The notes under the pieces were generated by a model. That model worked only from the letters and a program-made list of their open reading frames with translations. It was not told the DNA's origin and ran no database searches. A stretch of 64,000 nt of DNA from Bacillota bacterium. GTDB taxonomy: Bacteria > Bacillota > DSM-12270 > Thermacetogeniales > Thermacetogeniaceae. Below are positions 52,596 through 64,000 of the stretch, piece after piece; position 1 is the stretch's first letter, and each line of letters begins with the position of its first letter. The position numbers and the translations under genes are program-made. Location of the stretch: the NCBI GenBank assembly GCA_013177945.1, contig JABLXW010000004.1, forward strand, positions 62,001 through 126,000, in the 5' to 3' direction.

Positions 52596-54143
52596 CTAGC
52601 GGAAGATCCGGCGCACCTCAGATAGCCTGAGTTCACCGGTCCCCAGAAGAACTGCGAAATAGGTCGCCCCGCCGGCGAGTACGGCGCCGCAGGTTGCAAC
52701 CAGATCTCCCGCCGGGCTCAGAAAGCTGTAAAAACCGGGGAGCCCTGCACCCATTATTGTAGCAGCCAGCAGGGGGCGGAGCAAGAAAAACATCGGCTCT
52801 TCGTATTTTATAAGGTGCCGCAAGGAAAGGTGATTGAGCAGAGAGGCGGTAAAAAACCCGAAAATGCTCCCCAGAGCCGCTCCTTTAATCCCCAGGCCCG
52901 GCAGCACGGTCAAATAATAATTGCAGAGGATCTTCACCCCGCACCCGACCATGAGGTTAACCATCGGAAGCCAGGTGAATCCGAGGCCCTGAAGCGCCCC
53001 CGAGGTTGTCTGCTGGAGGCCTGAAAAAAAAGCGGCCGGTGCGAGCCAGGCGGTAACCGGCCCGGCACCCGGATCGCCGAAGAGGAGAGCCGTAATCGGA
53101 GCGGCGAGGACCCCGAGCCCGACCGCAGCGGGGAGGCAGAATATGACCGTAATCCGGAGGGCAGTTGCCACCTGCCTCCTGATTTCCTTCCTGTCCCCCC
53201 GCGCCAGGGCCGCCGCCACGTTGGGAACAAGGCTGCTGGCGAGGGAAACGGTAAAAACTGCGGGAAGGTAGACCAGCGTGCCGGCCATCCCGGAGAGTTC
53301 TCCAAAAAGGGAGGTGGCCTCGCGGGCGGCGTAACCCGCCGCCCGCAGGCGGTTGGGAATCATCACGGCATCTATCGTCTGCACGAGGGGCATCACCAGA
53401 GAGCCTGCGGAAACCGGAAAGGCGTAGGCAAAGAGGCGCTTGAGCAGGTGCCCCGCGCCTCCCGAAAGCGCGGGGCCCACCCGCCGCGGCTTCGCGTTCA
53501 CCGGCGCGGTTTTTTCGAACCAGAGAAAAATGCCAAATAAAACCAGCAGGCTCCCGAAACCGCCGGAAAAGGCTCCAAAGGCTGCCCCGGCGGCCGCGAA
53601 CTCAACCCCCCGCGGGAGAAGCGCCAGAGCCGCCCAGAAGATCGTGCCCACCCGGACCAGCTGCTCCACAAACTGGGAAAGGGCGGTCGGCCACATCAGC
53701 TGCCAGCCCTGAAAGTAGCCCCGGAAGGCGGAAACCACCGAAATCACCAGAACGGCGGGAGCCACCGCGATCAGCGCGTAATAGGCCCTGACATCCCCCA
53801 AGACCTCCGTCGCGAGGTACGGTGCGAGTTCAAAAAGGCCGAGAGAGAGGAGCAGCCCCAGAACAAACAAAACCATAAGAGATAAAAAAAAGGTCTGGCA
53901 CGCCCCCTGGCGGTCCCCCAGGGCCCCTTTTTCCGCCACCAGAAGCGAAATGGCGACGGGAAGCCCGGAGGTGGAAAGGGCAAGCAGAGTGGCGTAAATG
54001 GGGTAAGCCATCTGGTACAGCCCCACCCCCTCGCTCCCCACCAAACGGGTAAAGGGAATCCGGTAAAGGGCGCCCAGCACTTTAACAAGCAATCCTGCAG
54101 CCGTCAGGATGAAAGCACCGCGTAAAAAAGAATCCGGCTTCAC
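52596..54143 (-). CDS. SpoVB/MurJ-like polysaccharide flippase (YabM-like)
   Basis: 515 residues, about 14 membrane helices, MOP/MVF superfamily. N-terminal FLRGAFILTAAGLLVKVLGALYRIPFTRLVGSEGVGLYQMAYPIY, middle LVPNVAAALARGDRKEIRRQVATALRITVIFCLPAAVGLG, in parts, as in SpoVB. SpoVB/YabM proteins flip lipid II-like precursors, in sporulation for cortex. Location next to spoVT and mazG matches Bacillus yabM; whether this is SpoVB or YabM in function is undecided. Confidence 0.93.
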   Translation of the reverse strand: MKPDSFLRGAFILTAAGLLVKVLGALYRIPFTRLVGSEGVGLYQMAYPIYATLLALSTSGLPVAISLLVAEKGALGDRQGACQTFFLSLMVLFVLGLLLSLGLFELAPYLATEVLGDVRAYYALIAVAPAVLVISVVSAFRGYFQGWQLMWPTALSQFVEQLVRVGTIFWAALALLPRGVEFAAAGAAFGAFSGGFGSLLVLFGIFLWFEKTAPVNAKPRRVGPALSGGAGHLLKRLFAYAFPVSAGSLVMPLVQTIDAVMIPNRLRAAGYAAREATSLFGELSGMAGTLVYLPAVFTVSLASSLVPNVAAALARGDRKEIRRQVATALRITVIFCLPAAVGLGVLAAPITALLFGDPGAGPVTAWLAPAAFFSGLQQTTSGALQGLGFTWLPMVNLMVGCGVKILCNYYLTVLPGLGIKGAALGSIFGFFTASLLNHLSLRHLIKYEEPMFFLLRPLLAATIMGAGLPGFYSFLSPAGDLVATCGAVLAGGATYFAVLLGTGELRLSEVRRIFR

Positions 54144-54213
54144 CAGTTCTCCTCCCGTTTCCTTATTTCTTTTAATTAATGCTTACGATGGGGGGCCGCC
54201 TGTTAGACCATAC

Positions 54214-54241
54214 TAAAAAATTAAAGGCGGCTGATAACGCC
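54214..54241 (-). terminator. Candidate terminator after spoVT
   Basis: Minus-strand GGCG-TTATCAGC-CGCC followed by TTTAATTTTTTAG. About 70 bases after the spoVT stop. Confidence 0.5.
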
Positions 54242-54310
54242 ACCCTTTCTCCTCCCTGAAGGGGAGGCAACAGCTTGTTTTGAGGATCAAGCAACAGCCC
54301 GGGCCCGGTT

Positions 54311-54874
54311 CTATTGCTCCATCTGCTTCGCGAGGAAACCCGCTGCCGTTTCGGCAAGTTTGAGTTCCAGCTCACCCATCCGGACGTTGGGCTCTTTGGA
54401 GCAAATAATCACGGCCCCGATCGGGTCTCCCTCGGCAATAATCGGAGCGATCACCTCGCTGGAAAATTTACACCGTTCCTCTTCTTCATCGGTCAGGCAA
54501 CCTTTGCAAAAGGGGTGTTCTCCGGCCTTTTCAATGAGGACAGGCTTGCGCTCCTCCATCACCCGTTCGACCGCAGGACCAATGGGCTTGTTAAGGAACT
54601 CCTTCTTTGGGGCGCCTGCTACGGCAATAATGTTGTCCCTGTCGGCGATGCAAGCAATGTGGCCAATCGCCTCGTGCAGAGAGTCTGCGTATTCCTTTGC
54701 AAAATCCCCTAATTCCCCAATTGGTGAATACTTTTTAAGGATAACCTCTCCTTCCCGGTCTACAAAGATTTCGAGGGGATCACCCTCCCGAATCCGTAGG
54801 GTCCGGCGGATCTCTTTGGGTATTACCACGCGGCCTAGATCATCAATGCGACGAACAATACCTGTTGCTTTCAA
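54311..54874 (-). CDS. spoVT: Stage V sporulation regulator SpoVT
   Basis: 187 residues, TTG start. N-terminal AbrB swapped-hairpin DNA-binding domain (MKATGIVRRIDDLGRVVIPKEIRRTLRIREGDPLEIFV, given in parts, residues 1-50), then a GAF-like domain (60-185) as in SpoVT. In Bacillus SpoVT controls sigma-G genes in the forespore. A sigma-G-type promoter is placed just upstream here. Between PPIase and spoVB-like genes, as in Bacillus apart from the PPIase. Confidence 0.96.
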   Translation of the reverse strand: MKATGIVRRIDDLGRVVIPKEIRRTLRIREGDPLEIFVDREGEVILKKYSPIGELGDFAKEYADSLHEAIGHIACIADRDNIIAVAGAPKKEFLNKPIGPAVERVMEERKPVLIEKAGEHPFCKGCLTDEEEERCKFSSEVIAPIIAEGDPIGAVIICSKEPNVRMGELELKLAETAAGFLAKQMEQ

Positions 54875-54927
54875 GTGCTTTTATCCCCCCTTCATTCCAA
54901 GATAAGGTTGAGCAGTGTCCTCACGAA

Positions 54928-54958
54928 TAGTATATAACGAGAATGGGGGACTTATTCA
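54928..54958 (-). promoter_or_regulatory. Sigma-G-type promoter of spoVT
   Basis: Minus strand TGAATA (54953-54958), 18-base spacer, TATACTA (54928-54934), close to the sigma-G consensus. In Bacillus spoVT is sigma-G dependent, so this is consistent. Confidence 0.65.
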
Positions 54959-54990
54959 TTTTTTTCCATGCTCCGGTCAAAATTTAAACG

Positions 54991-55965
54991 CTAGAGGTGG
55001 TGCATAATCCGGCTGTTTTTGCGAAGCCCTTCCAGGAAGGCAAGAAAAACCTCATTCCTTTTGCGGGCAAGGAGTTCCTGCCGGAGGGCCTCCCGCACCT
55101 CCCCGTACCCGGCCTGAACGGCAGCCTTTTTTTCGAAGACGAAAAGAACATGGTAGCCCAGCTCGGTCTGGACCGGCTTCCGGCTGTAGCTCCCCGCCGG
55201 AATCCGGAAGGCCGCCTCCCGGAGTTTTTCCGGGAGGCGGGGATCGTCCCGCGTAATGTACCCGAGGTCCCCCCTGTTCTGAGAAGCGGCAGGATCCAGG
55301 GAGAACTGCACGGCAAGCTCCCTGAAATCCGCCCCCCGGTCCAGGGCGCGGATGATCTCGAGGGCCGCTGCCTCTGTTTTCACGAGAATATGGCCGACCC
55401 TGACCTGTTCCGGGGCTCCCAGACTTTCCTGCCGGGCGCGGTAGGCCTGCCTGATTTCTTCCTCTTCTACCGTTACGCTCCGGGTTAATTGCTTCCACAG
55501 CTTTTCGATCGCGATCATTTCGTAAAGCTGCCTGCGGTATTCCTCCCGGGTCAGCCCCCGCGTGTTCAAAATCCGCCGGAACTCCCGGGGGCCCCCGCTC
55601 CGCTTTTCATCTGCGGCAAGGCGGGCGTCCACCTCCGCCGCGGCCACTTCAATCCCGGTCCGGACCGCCGCCTGGTAGAGCAGAACCCGGTCCACCAGGC
55701 GCTGGAGGGTTTCCTGCTTCACCTGCTCCCGCAGGTGCTTCGCCTCCGGTCCCTGCAAATTGAGCCCGTAAACCCTGGCAAGAAACTCCTCGGTACGGGC
55801 GGTCTCCTCTTCCCATGCCGCGCGGGAAATCTTCGTCCCGTTCACCCGCAGCACCCAATCCCCCCGCTCCGACCACCAGAACCAGACGCCACCCAGCGCC
55901 AGCAAGAAGAGGAGAAGGAGCAGCTGGAGCAGCACGATACGCCTTGCCGGTTTCAAATCCAACAT
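54991..55965 (-). CDS. PrsA/SurA-type peptidyl-prolyl isomerase, membrane-anchored
   Basis: 324 residues. N-terminal membrane helix (about 10-28, IVLLQLLLLLFLLALGGVWFWW), no lipobox Cys, so anchored not lipoprotein, unlike Bacillus PrsA. SurA N-terminal-like helical domain (40-170, with RAAWEEETARTEEFL), then a parvulin domain (180-290) with EQVRVGHILVKTEAAALEII and VQTELGYHVLFVFEKK. Catalyses proline isomerisation of exported proteins outside the membrane. Sits between mfd and spoVT, an insertion relative to Bacillus. Confidence 0.92.
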   Translation of the reverse strand: MLDLKPARRIVLLQLLLLLFLLALGGVWFWWSERGDWVLRVNGTKISRAAWEEETARTEEFLARVYGLNLQGPEAKHLREQVKQETLQRLVDRVLLYQAAVRTGIEVAAAEVDARLAADEKRSGGPREFRRILNTRGLTREEYRRQLYEMIAIEKLWKQLTRSVTVEEEEIRQAYRARQESLGAPEQVRVGHILVKTEAAALEIIRALDRGADFRELAVQFSLDPAASQNRGDLGYITRDDPRLPEKLREAAFRIPAGSYSRKPVQTELGYHVLFVFEKKAAVQAGYGEVREALRQELLARKRNEVFLAFLEGLRKNSRIMHHL

Positions 55966-56063
55966 CCCCCTTTCGCGCCCGGGGCGGCCCTGCCTCCCGG
56001 GCCGGCCCGCTCACAATTCCTTCAGGTAAAGTTTCGCCTTCCTCTTCCCCAATCCCTGCAAAT

Positions 56064-59582
<3,519 letters not shown>

Positions 59583-59859
59583 CGCGCCTCTCCTCTGTCC
59601 AGACCGTTCTCTTCGGGCCACACCAAAAAAGGCAGGTCTTCCCAAAACCCCCCTGTCAGGCCCTTCATTTTCCAGAGTTTTAAGCATCTTAAAACATTAT
59701 ATCACCATTTCCCCTAAGAATATACCCGCCCCCGCAAACACCCTATAACCACAACTCCCTAAGCACCGCCCCCCTTCCTTCCCGAGGCGCGGGAACAAGA
59801 AGGTGTCGCACCCGAAGCCAAAGAGAACGGCCACCCCGTCGCTGCCGGGAAAAGCAAAC

Positions 59860-60423
59860 TTACTCTAGCCAGGTGACTTTCTGCTTCAAATCGGGGTCTT
59901 GCCTTGGCGGCGCAGGGGGCACTACCTCAGGGTAGCCGAGGGGGGTAATCGCCACAATTTCCTTTTCTCCGGGAATATTCAGGATCTGTCTGACTGCCGA
60001 TTCCTCAAGCAGGGGAGCCAGCATCCAGCAGGTGCCCAGCCCCTCGGCGCAGGCCGCGAGGAGCAGGTTTTCAAAGGCCGCGCAAACGCTCTCCAGGTGC
60101 ATCTTGCGCTGGAAAGGATCTTCTGCGGCCGGCGCCAAGGCCACAACCGCCAGAGGTGCTCCCCCGTAGTTTCTGGCAAACTGGAGCATCTGCTCTTTTC
60201 TCTCAGGGTCGCCCGGGATTTTCTCCACCACCCGCGCGTAGCTTTCCCCGAGAGCCTTCAGCTTCTCTCCTCCTACCACAAGGAACTCCCACTGCTGCAG
60301 ATTAATTCCCGAGGGTGCCCAGTTGGCAGCACCCAGGATCCGCATCACCACCTCGCGCGGGACCGGATCTGGTTTGTATTTCCTGACCGAACGCCGCCGG
60401 TAAACTGCCTCGTAAAAATCCAC
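59860..60423 (-). CDS. Nitroreductase-family FMN oxidoreductase
   Basis: 187 residues from GTG 60423 (CGGAGG eight bases upstream). Motifs FYEAVYRRRSVRKYKPDPVPREVV and GAANWAPSGINLQQWEFLVV (FMN pocket), and late GTCWMLAPL. Family reduces nitro compounds or quinones or acts in cofactor work; the substrate is unknown. Not part of the Bacillus order here, so an insertion between mfd and pth. The 277-base stretch between it and mfd has no gene. Confidence 0.93.
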   Translation of the reverse strand: MDFYEAVYRRRSVRKYKPDPVPREVVMRILGAANWAPSGINLQQWEFLVVGGEKLKALGESYARVVEKIPGDPERKEQMLQFARNYGGAPLAVVALAPAAEDPFQRKMHLESVCAAFENLLLAACAEGLGTCWMLAPLLEESAVRQILNIPGEKEIVAITPLGYPEVVPPAPPRQDPDLKQKVTWLE

Positions 60424-60601
60424 CAGCTCCACCTCCGGAATAAAGTCAGGTTCATGTCAATTTTACCAAAATTCTAACGCAAGAAAACAGGGGGAAGCCT
60501 AAGCATCCCCGCCTTTTTGCTCTCCCTGTTCTGGCTCCCGCCCGCTCCGCGAGCCTTGCGGGCCAAACAGGCTTAAAGGCCGTCTTGCGAAAACGCCGGT
60601 G

Positions 60602-60636
60602 TAAAAATTACGAACCCCGCTTTTCCAGCGGGGTTC
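60602..60636 (-). terminator. Terminator after the holin-like gene
   Basis: GAACCCCGC-TGGAAAA-GCGGGGTTC on the minus strand followed by GTAATTTTTAC, about 50 bases after the stop. Confidence 0.8.
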
Positions 60637-60683
60637 CCTGAGCTGCCAGAAAGCAGTGCCGGAAGGCTTGGGCAGGGCCGGCT

Positions 60684-61073
60684 TCAGCGGAGCCCTGTGG
60701 GCACAAACATATCGATGATACCGACGATCGCTGCGGCAATCAAGGCCCCGATGACCGTAACCCGCATCCCAGGGATGACGAACTGGATCAGGTAAAAGAT
60801 TACCGCAGAGACGAGAAAGCCGACGCCGCCCCGCGCGTAAGGAGAGATGTTGCGCCCGAAGATGGCCTCGAGGCCGTAGCCGATGACGGCAATCAAAACC
60901 GCAGCCAGCAGGGCGTACCAGAAGCTGAGCCGCGTAAAACCGGGCGTAATGTAGCTTACCACCATGAGCACTATTGCCGCCACGATGAATCTGATGATGT
61001 GGGCGAGCCAGCCTTCACCCACAACCCGGGACCAGCCACCGGCGTTCCCGCGGTTTCCTCCCTCTTCTGCCAT
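60684..61073 (-). CDS. Phage-holin-family-4-like four-helix membrane protein (YvlD-like)
   Basis: 129 residues, ATG after GAAGGAGGTG. Four membrane helices (about 25-43, 48-68, 80-100, 105-122): IIRFIVAAIVLMVVSYITPGF, VLIAVIGYGLEAIFG, FLVSAVIFYLIQFVIPG, VIGALIAAAIVGIIDMFVP. Similar to the Mycobacterium-type 4TM holin superfamily and Bacillus YvlD; no lysis role is implied. Function unknown. Confidence 0.85.
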   Translation of the reverse strand: MAEEGGNRGNAGGWSRVVGEGWLAHIIRFIVAAIVLMVVSYITPGFTRLSFWYALLAAVLIAVIGYGLEAIFGRNISPYARGGVGFLVSAVIFYLIQFVIPGMRVTVIGALIAAAIVGIIDMFVPTGLR

Positions 61074-61170
61074 GATTTCACCTCCTTCAGGTGCCAGTTG
61101 CCCCCCGCCTTCGAAAAAAATTAAAGAATAAGGCGGTGAGCAATCTTAGTTTAACCAGAAAGAGGAGAAT

Positions 61171-61812
61171 TCATGCAAAAAAGGTTCTGCCGCGGCGCCT
61201 GTTGAAGCGGTTCATGGCGGCTTCAATTCCCTCCGTCGCCCAGACCCGGACCGCGGCCGCAGCCTGGCCGAGAACCTCTTCCAGCAGATTCCGCTCTTCC
61301 TTCGTAAAAGGACTCAGGACATATGCCGCCTCATCCTCCCCCGAAGAAGGGCGGCCGATCCCGATGCGGAGCCGCGGGAACTCCTGGGTTTCCAGGTGGT
61401 CGATGATCGACTGGACGCCCCGGTGGCCCCCGGCGCCCCCCCGCGGCCGGAGGCGCAGGGCCCCGAAAGGCAGATCAAGGTCGTCGTAAACAACCAGCAG
61501 CGCCCCGGGCGCAAGCCCCCATTCCTGCATCAGGGGCCGGAGGGCGCGCCCGCTCAGATTCATAAAGGTCAAAGGCTGAACCAGCAGGACGGGCACACCT
61601 TCGATCTCCAGGGAAGAGAGGCGTGCCAGGTCGCGGTAAACCCGCCAGCCGCCCTGGCAAGCCTTTGCCAGCCGCGCCACCACTTCATACCCCACATTGT
61701 GGCGCGTCCCTGTATAGCGGGGGCCGGGGTTCCCCAATCCGCAGACAATTCTCTTTTCCCGCGCACTTTCCCGAACCGGGCGGAAAAAGAGGCTCCGGAA
61801 GAGATCAGGCAT
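61171..61812 (-). CDS. pth: Peptidyl-tRNA hydrolase
   Basis: 213 residues, ATG overlapping the rplY stop (GGATAGATG). Signatures IVCGLGNPGPRYTGTRHNVGYEV (catalytic His), VVYDDLDLPFG (Asp) and GGHRGVQSIIDHL. Cleaves peptidyl-tRNA released by stalled ribosomes. The N-terminal 20 residues before RIVCGLGNPG are an extra extension. In Bacillus it is called spoVC. Downstream of rplY. Confidence 0.97.
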   Translation of the reverse strand: MPDLFRSLFFRPVRESAREKRIVCGLGNPGPRYTGTRHNVGYEVVARLAKACQGGWRVYRDLARLSSLEIEGVPVLLVQPLTFMNLSGRALRPLMQEWGLAPGALLVVYDDLDLPFGALRLRPRGGAGGHRGVQSIIDHLETQEFPRLRIGIGRPSSGEDEAAYVLSPFTKEERNLLEEVLGQAAAAVRVWATEGIEAAMNRFNRRRGRTFFA

Positions 61813-62445
61813 CTATCCTTCTCCGGGCTCTGGAGCAGCCCCGGCCTCCCCGGCCGCCTCCTCCTCTTCAGAAACCTCAAGGACAGGCGGCACCACAAGG
61901 ACGATGATGCTCTCCGGATCATCCACAATTTTAACGCCGGGCGGCACCTGAAGGTCTGCCACGGTCAACTGGTCTCCGATGCCCAGGCCGCTGATATCGG
62001 CATCAATCCGCTCGGGCAGCTGGGTCGGCAGGCAAGAGACCGTAACCTCCCGGAGCATGTGCTGAAGCACGCCCCCTTCTTTGACTCCCGGCGCCTCCCC
62101 TACCAGGTGGACGGGGATTTCTGTTTCGATTTCCTCTGTCAGCGAAACCTGGTAAAAGTCCACATGCAGCAGTTCCTGGCGCAGGGGTTCCCGCTGGACC
62201 TCCCGGATCATCACGAGGTAGGATTTCGGGGCCTCCCCATCAGAAATCTCAAGGTTAATCAAAGTGCCCCCGATGCTGTGGGTGGCGAGGATGTTGGCCA
62301 GGGCCTGGGTGGGCACCTGAACGAGAAGGTTTCCCGCCTCCTTTCCGTAGACAACCCCCGGCAGCATCCTCTCGCGGCGCAGCTTTTTCAGGCTTCCCTT
62401 GGTTCCGCGCGCCCGCGGCCGGGCGTGCAGGGTGATGCTTTCCAT
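61813..62445 (-). CDS. rplY: Ribosomal protein L25 / general stress protein Ctc
   Basis: 210 residues, the long TL5/CTC form. N-terminal L25 domain (1-90, ITLHARPRARGTKGSLKKLRRERMLPGVVYGKE) binding 5S rRNA, then the TL5 C-terminal domain (95-185, VPVHL-type sheet: EIPVHLVGEAPGVKEGGVLQHMLREVTVSCLP). Stop TAG overlaps the pth start, so translational coupling is likely. The last 25 residues are acidic. Confidence 0.95.
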   Translation of the reverse strand: MESITLHARPRARGTKGSLKKLRRERMLPGVVYGKEAGNLLVQVPTQALANILATHSIGGTLINLEISDGEAPKSYLVMIREVQREPLRQELLHVDFYQVSLTEEIETEIPVHLVGEAPGVKEGGVLQHMLREVTVSCLPTQLPERIDADISGLGIGDQLTVADLQVPPGVKIVDDPESIIVLVVPPVLEVSEEEEAAGEAGAAPEPGEG

Positions 62446-62500
62446 CTCTAAACCCCCTTTTCCTCAAGTGGTTCCACAAAGGCGGTCAGAACCTCTTACT

Positions 62501-62530
62501 AGTTTAGCGTTACTTTCGGGTAAAAATCAA
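62501..62530 (-). promoter_or_regulatory. Putative sigma-A promoter of rplY-pth
   Basis: Minus strand TTGATT (62525-62530), 18-base spacer, TAAACT (62501-62506), about 60 bases before the rplY ATG. No similar element is clear for the divergent PRC gene. Confidence 0.5.
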
Positions 62531-62653
62531 GCTTCCGGCCCGGGTTGGTGCAGGCATACCTGCAGGCGCGGGCCAATATACTTTAAACAAAGCTTTTTCT
62601 GGACTCTTCAGGCAGGATCAACGATCTCAAGGAAACCAGGGAGGCGAATCAAG

Positions 62654-63328
62654 ATGCGGAAGGGACGGCAGTTCCTTTCCCTCCCCGTTGTGACTTTGGA
62701 GGAGGGAAAAGAAATCGGGCGGATCCGGGGGCTCGTCATCAATCCCAAAACCGTCGAGGTGGCCGCGCTCATCGTCCAGCAGAGCGGCTTCTTTTCAGAA
62801 CAGAAGGTGATCCCCTACCCCCGCGTGGCCAGCGTCGGAAACAACGCCCTCACCATCCAGAAAATTGCCAGCGCAGAAAAGATCACAAGTCTCCCCGAAA
62901 TCCTGAACCTGGTTAAGGAACAGGTCAAACTGCGCGGCGCGCGCGTTATCACCGAGGGGGGAACCGCCCTCGGCTACGTGGAGGAGTTCTTCGTGGACCC
63001 CGGCACAGGGAAAATTACGGCATTTGAGGTGGGAGGGCGCTTTGGAGAGTTCCTGAAGGGAAAAGGGGTCCTTCCCGCCGGGGAGGTCCGCACCATCGGC
63101 AGAGATGTTCTTGTGGTCCGGAACGGAGCCGAGGCCAGGCTAACCCGGAGCGAAGGAAAGCTGACGGAGACCGTGAAAAGCCTCAGGGAGGGAACAACGC
63201 GCCTCCTGCAAAGGGCGCGGCAGATCCCGCACCGCTCCCCCGGCGAGGCGTCGCCTGACGGGAGCCCCGCCCCCTCACAAAAAGAGAACGGAATTCAGGA
63301 GGACCAGGAGCCGCCGGAAGGGAACTAG
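62654..63328 (+). CDS. PRC-barrel domain protein
   Basis: 224 residues from ATG 62654 (GGGAGG nine bases upstream); a longer frame from 62399 crosses the rplY gene and is rejected. Two PRC-barrel modules (about 8-75 and 90-165) with [23 protein letters not shown] and [24 protein letters not shown], then a charged Arg/Pro/Ser-rich tail. PRC barrels occur in RimM and photosynthetic H-subunit; a role in RNA or ribosome assembly is possible. Its stop overlaps the convergent prs stop. Confidence 0.85.
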   Translation: MRKGRQFLSLPVVTLEEGKEIGRIRGLVINPKTVEVAALIVQQSGFFSEQKVIPYPRVASVGNNALTIQKIASAEKITSLPEILNLVKEQVKLRGARVITEGGTALGYVEEFFVDPGTGKITAFEVGGRFGEFLKGKGVLPAGEVRTIGRDVLVVRNGAEARLTRSEGKLTETVKSLREGTTRLLQRARQIPHRSPGEASPDGSPAPSQKENGIQEDQEPPEGN

Positions 63329-64000
63329 TCAAAGAGTTTGCTCACAGAAAGATCCTCGTGGATCCTGATAATCGCCTCACCCAGGAGAGGTGCCACCGAG
63401 AGCACCTTCAATTTTGAAAAGAACTTTTCCGGGGGCACCGGAATTGTATTGGTGACAACAACCTCTTTGAGCGGGGAGGCCTCGAGGCGCGCCCGGGCAG
63501 GGCCGGAAAAGACAGGATGAGTGCAGCAGGCATAAACCTCGCGCGCCCCGTGCCGCAAAAGGGCCTCCGCCCCCTGCGTGATCGTGCCGGCGGTATCGAT
63601 AATATCGTCAATAATTATGGCCGTTTTCCCCTCTACTTCCCCGATGATGTGGAGCACCTCCGAGACGTTCGGCTTTGGCCTGCGCTTGTCAATAATGGCG
63701 ATGGGTGCGCCCAGGCGATTGGCCAGGTCCCCCGCCCGGGTTACCCCCCCCACGTCGGGGGAGACGACGACCGTGTCGATCAGCTCCAGGCTCAGGAAAT
63801 ACTCCGCCAGAATCGGCACCCCCGGCAGGTGGTCCACCGGGATGTCGAAGAACCCCTGAATCTGGCCGGCATGAAGATCCATCGTGACAACCCGCCCTGC
63901 CCCGGCGGCGGTGATCAGATTGGCCAGGAGCTTTGCGGTGATGGGGTCCCGGGCCTTGAGCTTCCGGTCCTGCCGCGCGTAGCCGTAATAAGGGAGGACG
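63325..64000 (-). CDS. prs: Ribose-phosphate pyrophosphokinase (C-terminal three quarters)
   Basis: The reading frame runs to the window edge with no start codon inside; the first 90 or so residues are missing. Visible: [25 protein letters not shown] (catalytic flexible loop), [20 protein letters not shown] (the dimer loop), [19 protein letters not shown] with the PRPP-binding [18 protein letters not shown] motif, and the C-terminal FKVLSVAP-type close ([28 protein letters not shown], in parts). It makes PRPP from ribose 5-phosphate and ATP. Start of block 2 as in Bacillus prs-ctc-pth. Confidence 0.95.
   Translation of the reverse strand, partial: VLPYYGYARQDRKLKARDPITAKLLANLITAAGAGRVVTMDLHAGQIQGFFDIPVDHLPGVPILAEYFLSLELIDTVVVSPDVGGVTRAGDLANRLGAPIAIIDKRRPKPNVSEVLHIIGEVEGKTAIIIDDIIDTAGTITQGAEALLRHGAREVYACCTHPVFSGPARARLEASPLKEVVVTNTIPVPPEKFFSKLKVLSVAPLLGEAIIRIHEDLSVSKLFD

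Noticed and set aside
52535-52699. N-terminal extension of MazG into the flippase gene
   Set aside because: No ribosome site; the GTG at 52534 follows AAGGAG at good spacing.
60684-61073. Prophage remnant suggested by the holin-like gene
   Set aside because: No other phage gene, integrase or attachment site is near; this family is a common chromosomal membrane protein.
62399-62653. N-terminal extension of the PRC protein into rplY
   Set aside because: It runs antisense through rplY and has no ribosome site; the ATG at 62654 has GGGAGG upstream.

Overview
The window looks like a chromosomal segment of a GC-rich, endospore-forming, S-layer-bearing Clostridia-type Firmicute, probably thermophilic, of the Thermacetogenium/Desulfotomaculum/Moorella kind; the genus cannot be fixed from the sequence alone. 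Evidence: spo0F, a Spo0E-family phosphatase, spoVT and spoVB homologues, a SpoIID-domain protein, SLH surface proteins, the SCIFF peptide with its radical SAM maturase, Shine-Dalgarno sites before almost every gene, frequent GTG/TTG starts and sigma-A promoters with an extended TGCTATAAT -10 box.

Two ancestral Firmicute gene blocks frame an accessory centre. Block 1 (0-15.4 kb, nearly all on the minus strand) reads, in transcription order, argS - rpoE-like - UPF0173 hydrolase - pyrG - FemX-like - alr - spo0F - zinc-ribbon protein - fba - transaldolase - glpX - rho - LysM/M23 peptidase - rpmE - yqhQ - prfA (cut by the window edge). It corresponds to the rpoE-pyrG-spo0F-fbaA-tal-(murA)-glpX-rho-rpmE arrangement of Bacillus, with murA moved to 22.6-23.9 kb. 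Block 2 (49-64 kb, minus strand) reads prs (cut by the edge) - rplY/ctc - pth - holin-like - nitroreductase - mfd - PPIase - spoVT - spoVB-like - mazG - hup - rqcP - SpoIID-like, the counterpart of Bacillus prs-ctc-spoVC-mfd-spoVT-yabM-yabN-yabO.

Between them, 15.5-20 kb holds a tightly packed five-gene operon: two KaiC/RadA-like ATPases, a V4R-domain sensor protein, a small winged-helix protein and a PAS histidine kinase. This is the strongest candidate for an undescribed signalling system in the window. 20-28 kb carries rlmH, a methyltransferase and cell-envelope genes (DUF212, polysaccharide deacetylase, murA, gluzincin peptidase, TPR protein, M23/G5/LysM peptidase). 28-31 kb has a split chromate transporter, the SCIFF maturase, the 55-residue SCIFF precursor (which overlaps the maturase start), a Spo0E-family gene and a structured intergenic element. 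31-35 kb has an MBL hydrolase, an ECF sigma/anti-sigma pair with a near-consensus sigma-E-type promoter, and a CAP-domain protein. 35-39.5 kb looks like a spore-surface cluster (acidic protein, two DUF2642-like paralogues, a Cys-rich protein, a small helical protein) with sporulation-type -10 boxes. 39.5-41.6 kb is a MarR-controlled ABC exporter. 41.8-49 kb is an S-layer/cell-wall group: a giant SLH subtilase, a WecG/TagA glycosyltransferase, an LCP ligase and an SLH protein.

No rRNA, tRNA, CRISPR array, insertion sequence or prophage was found.
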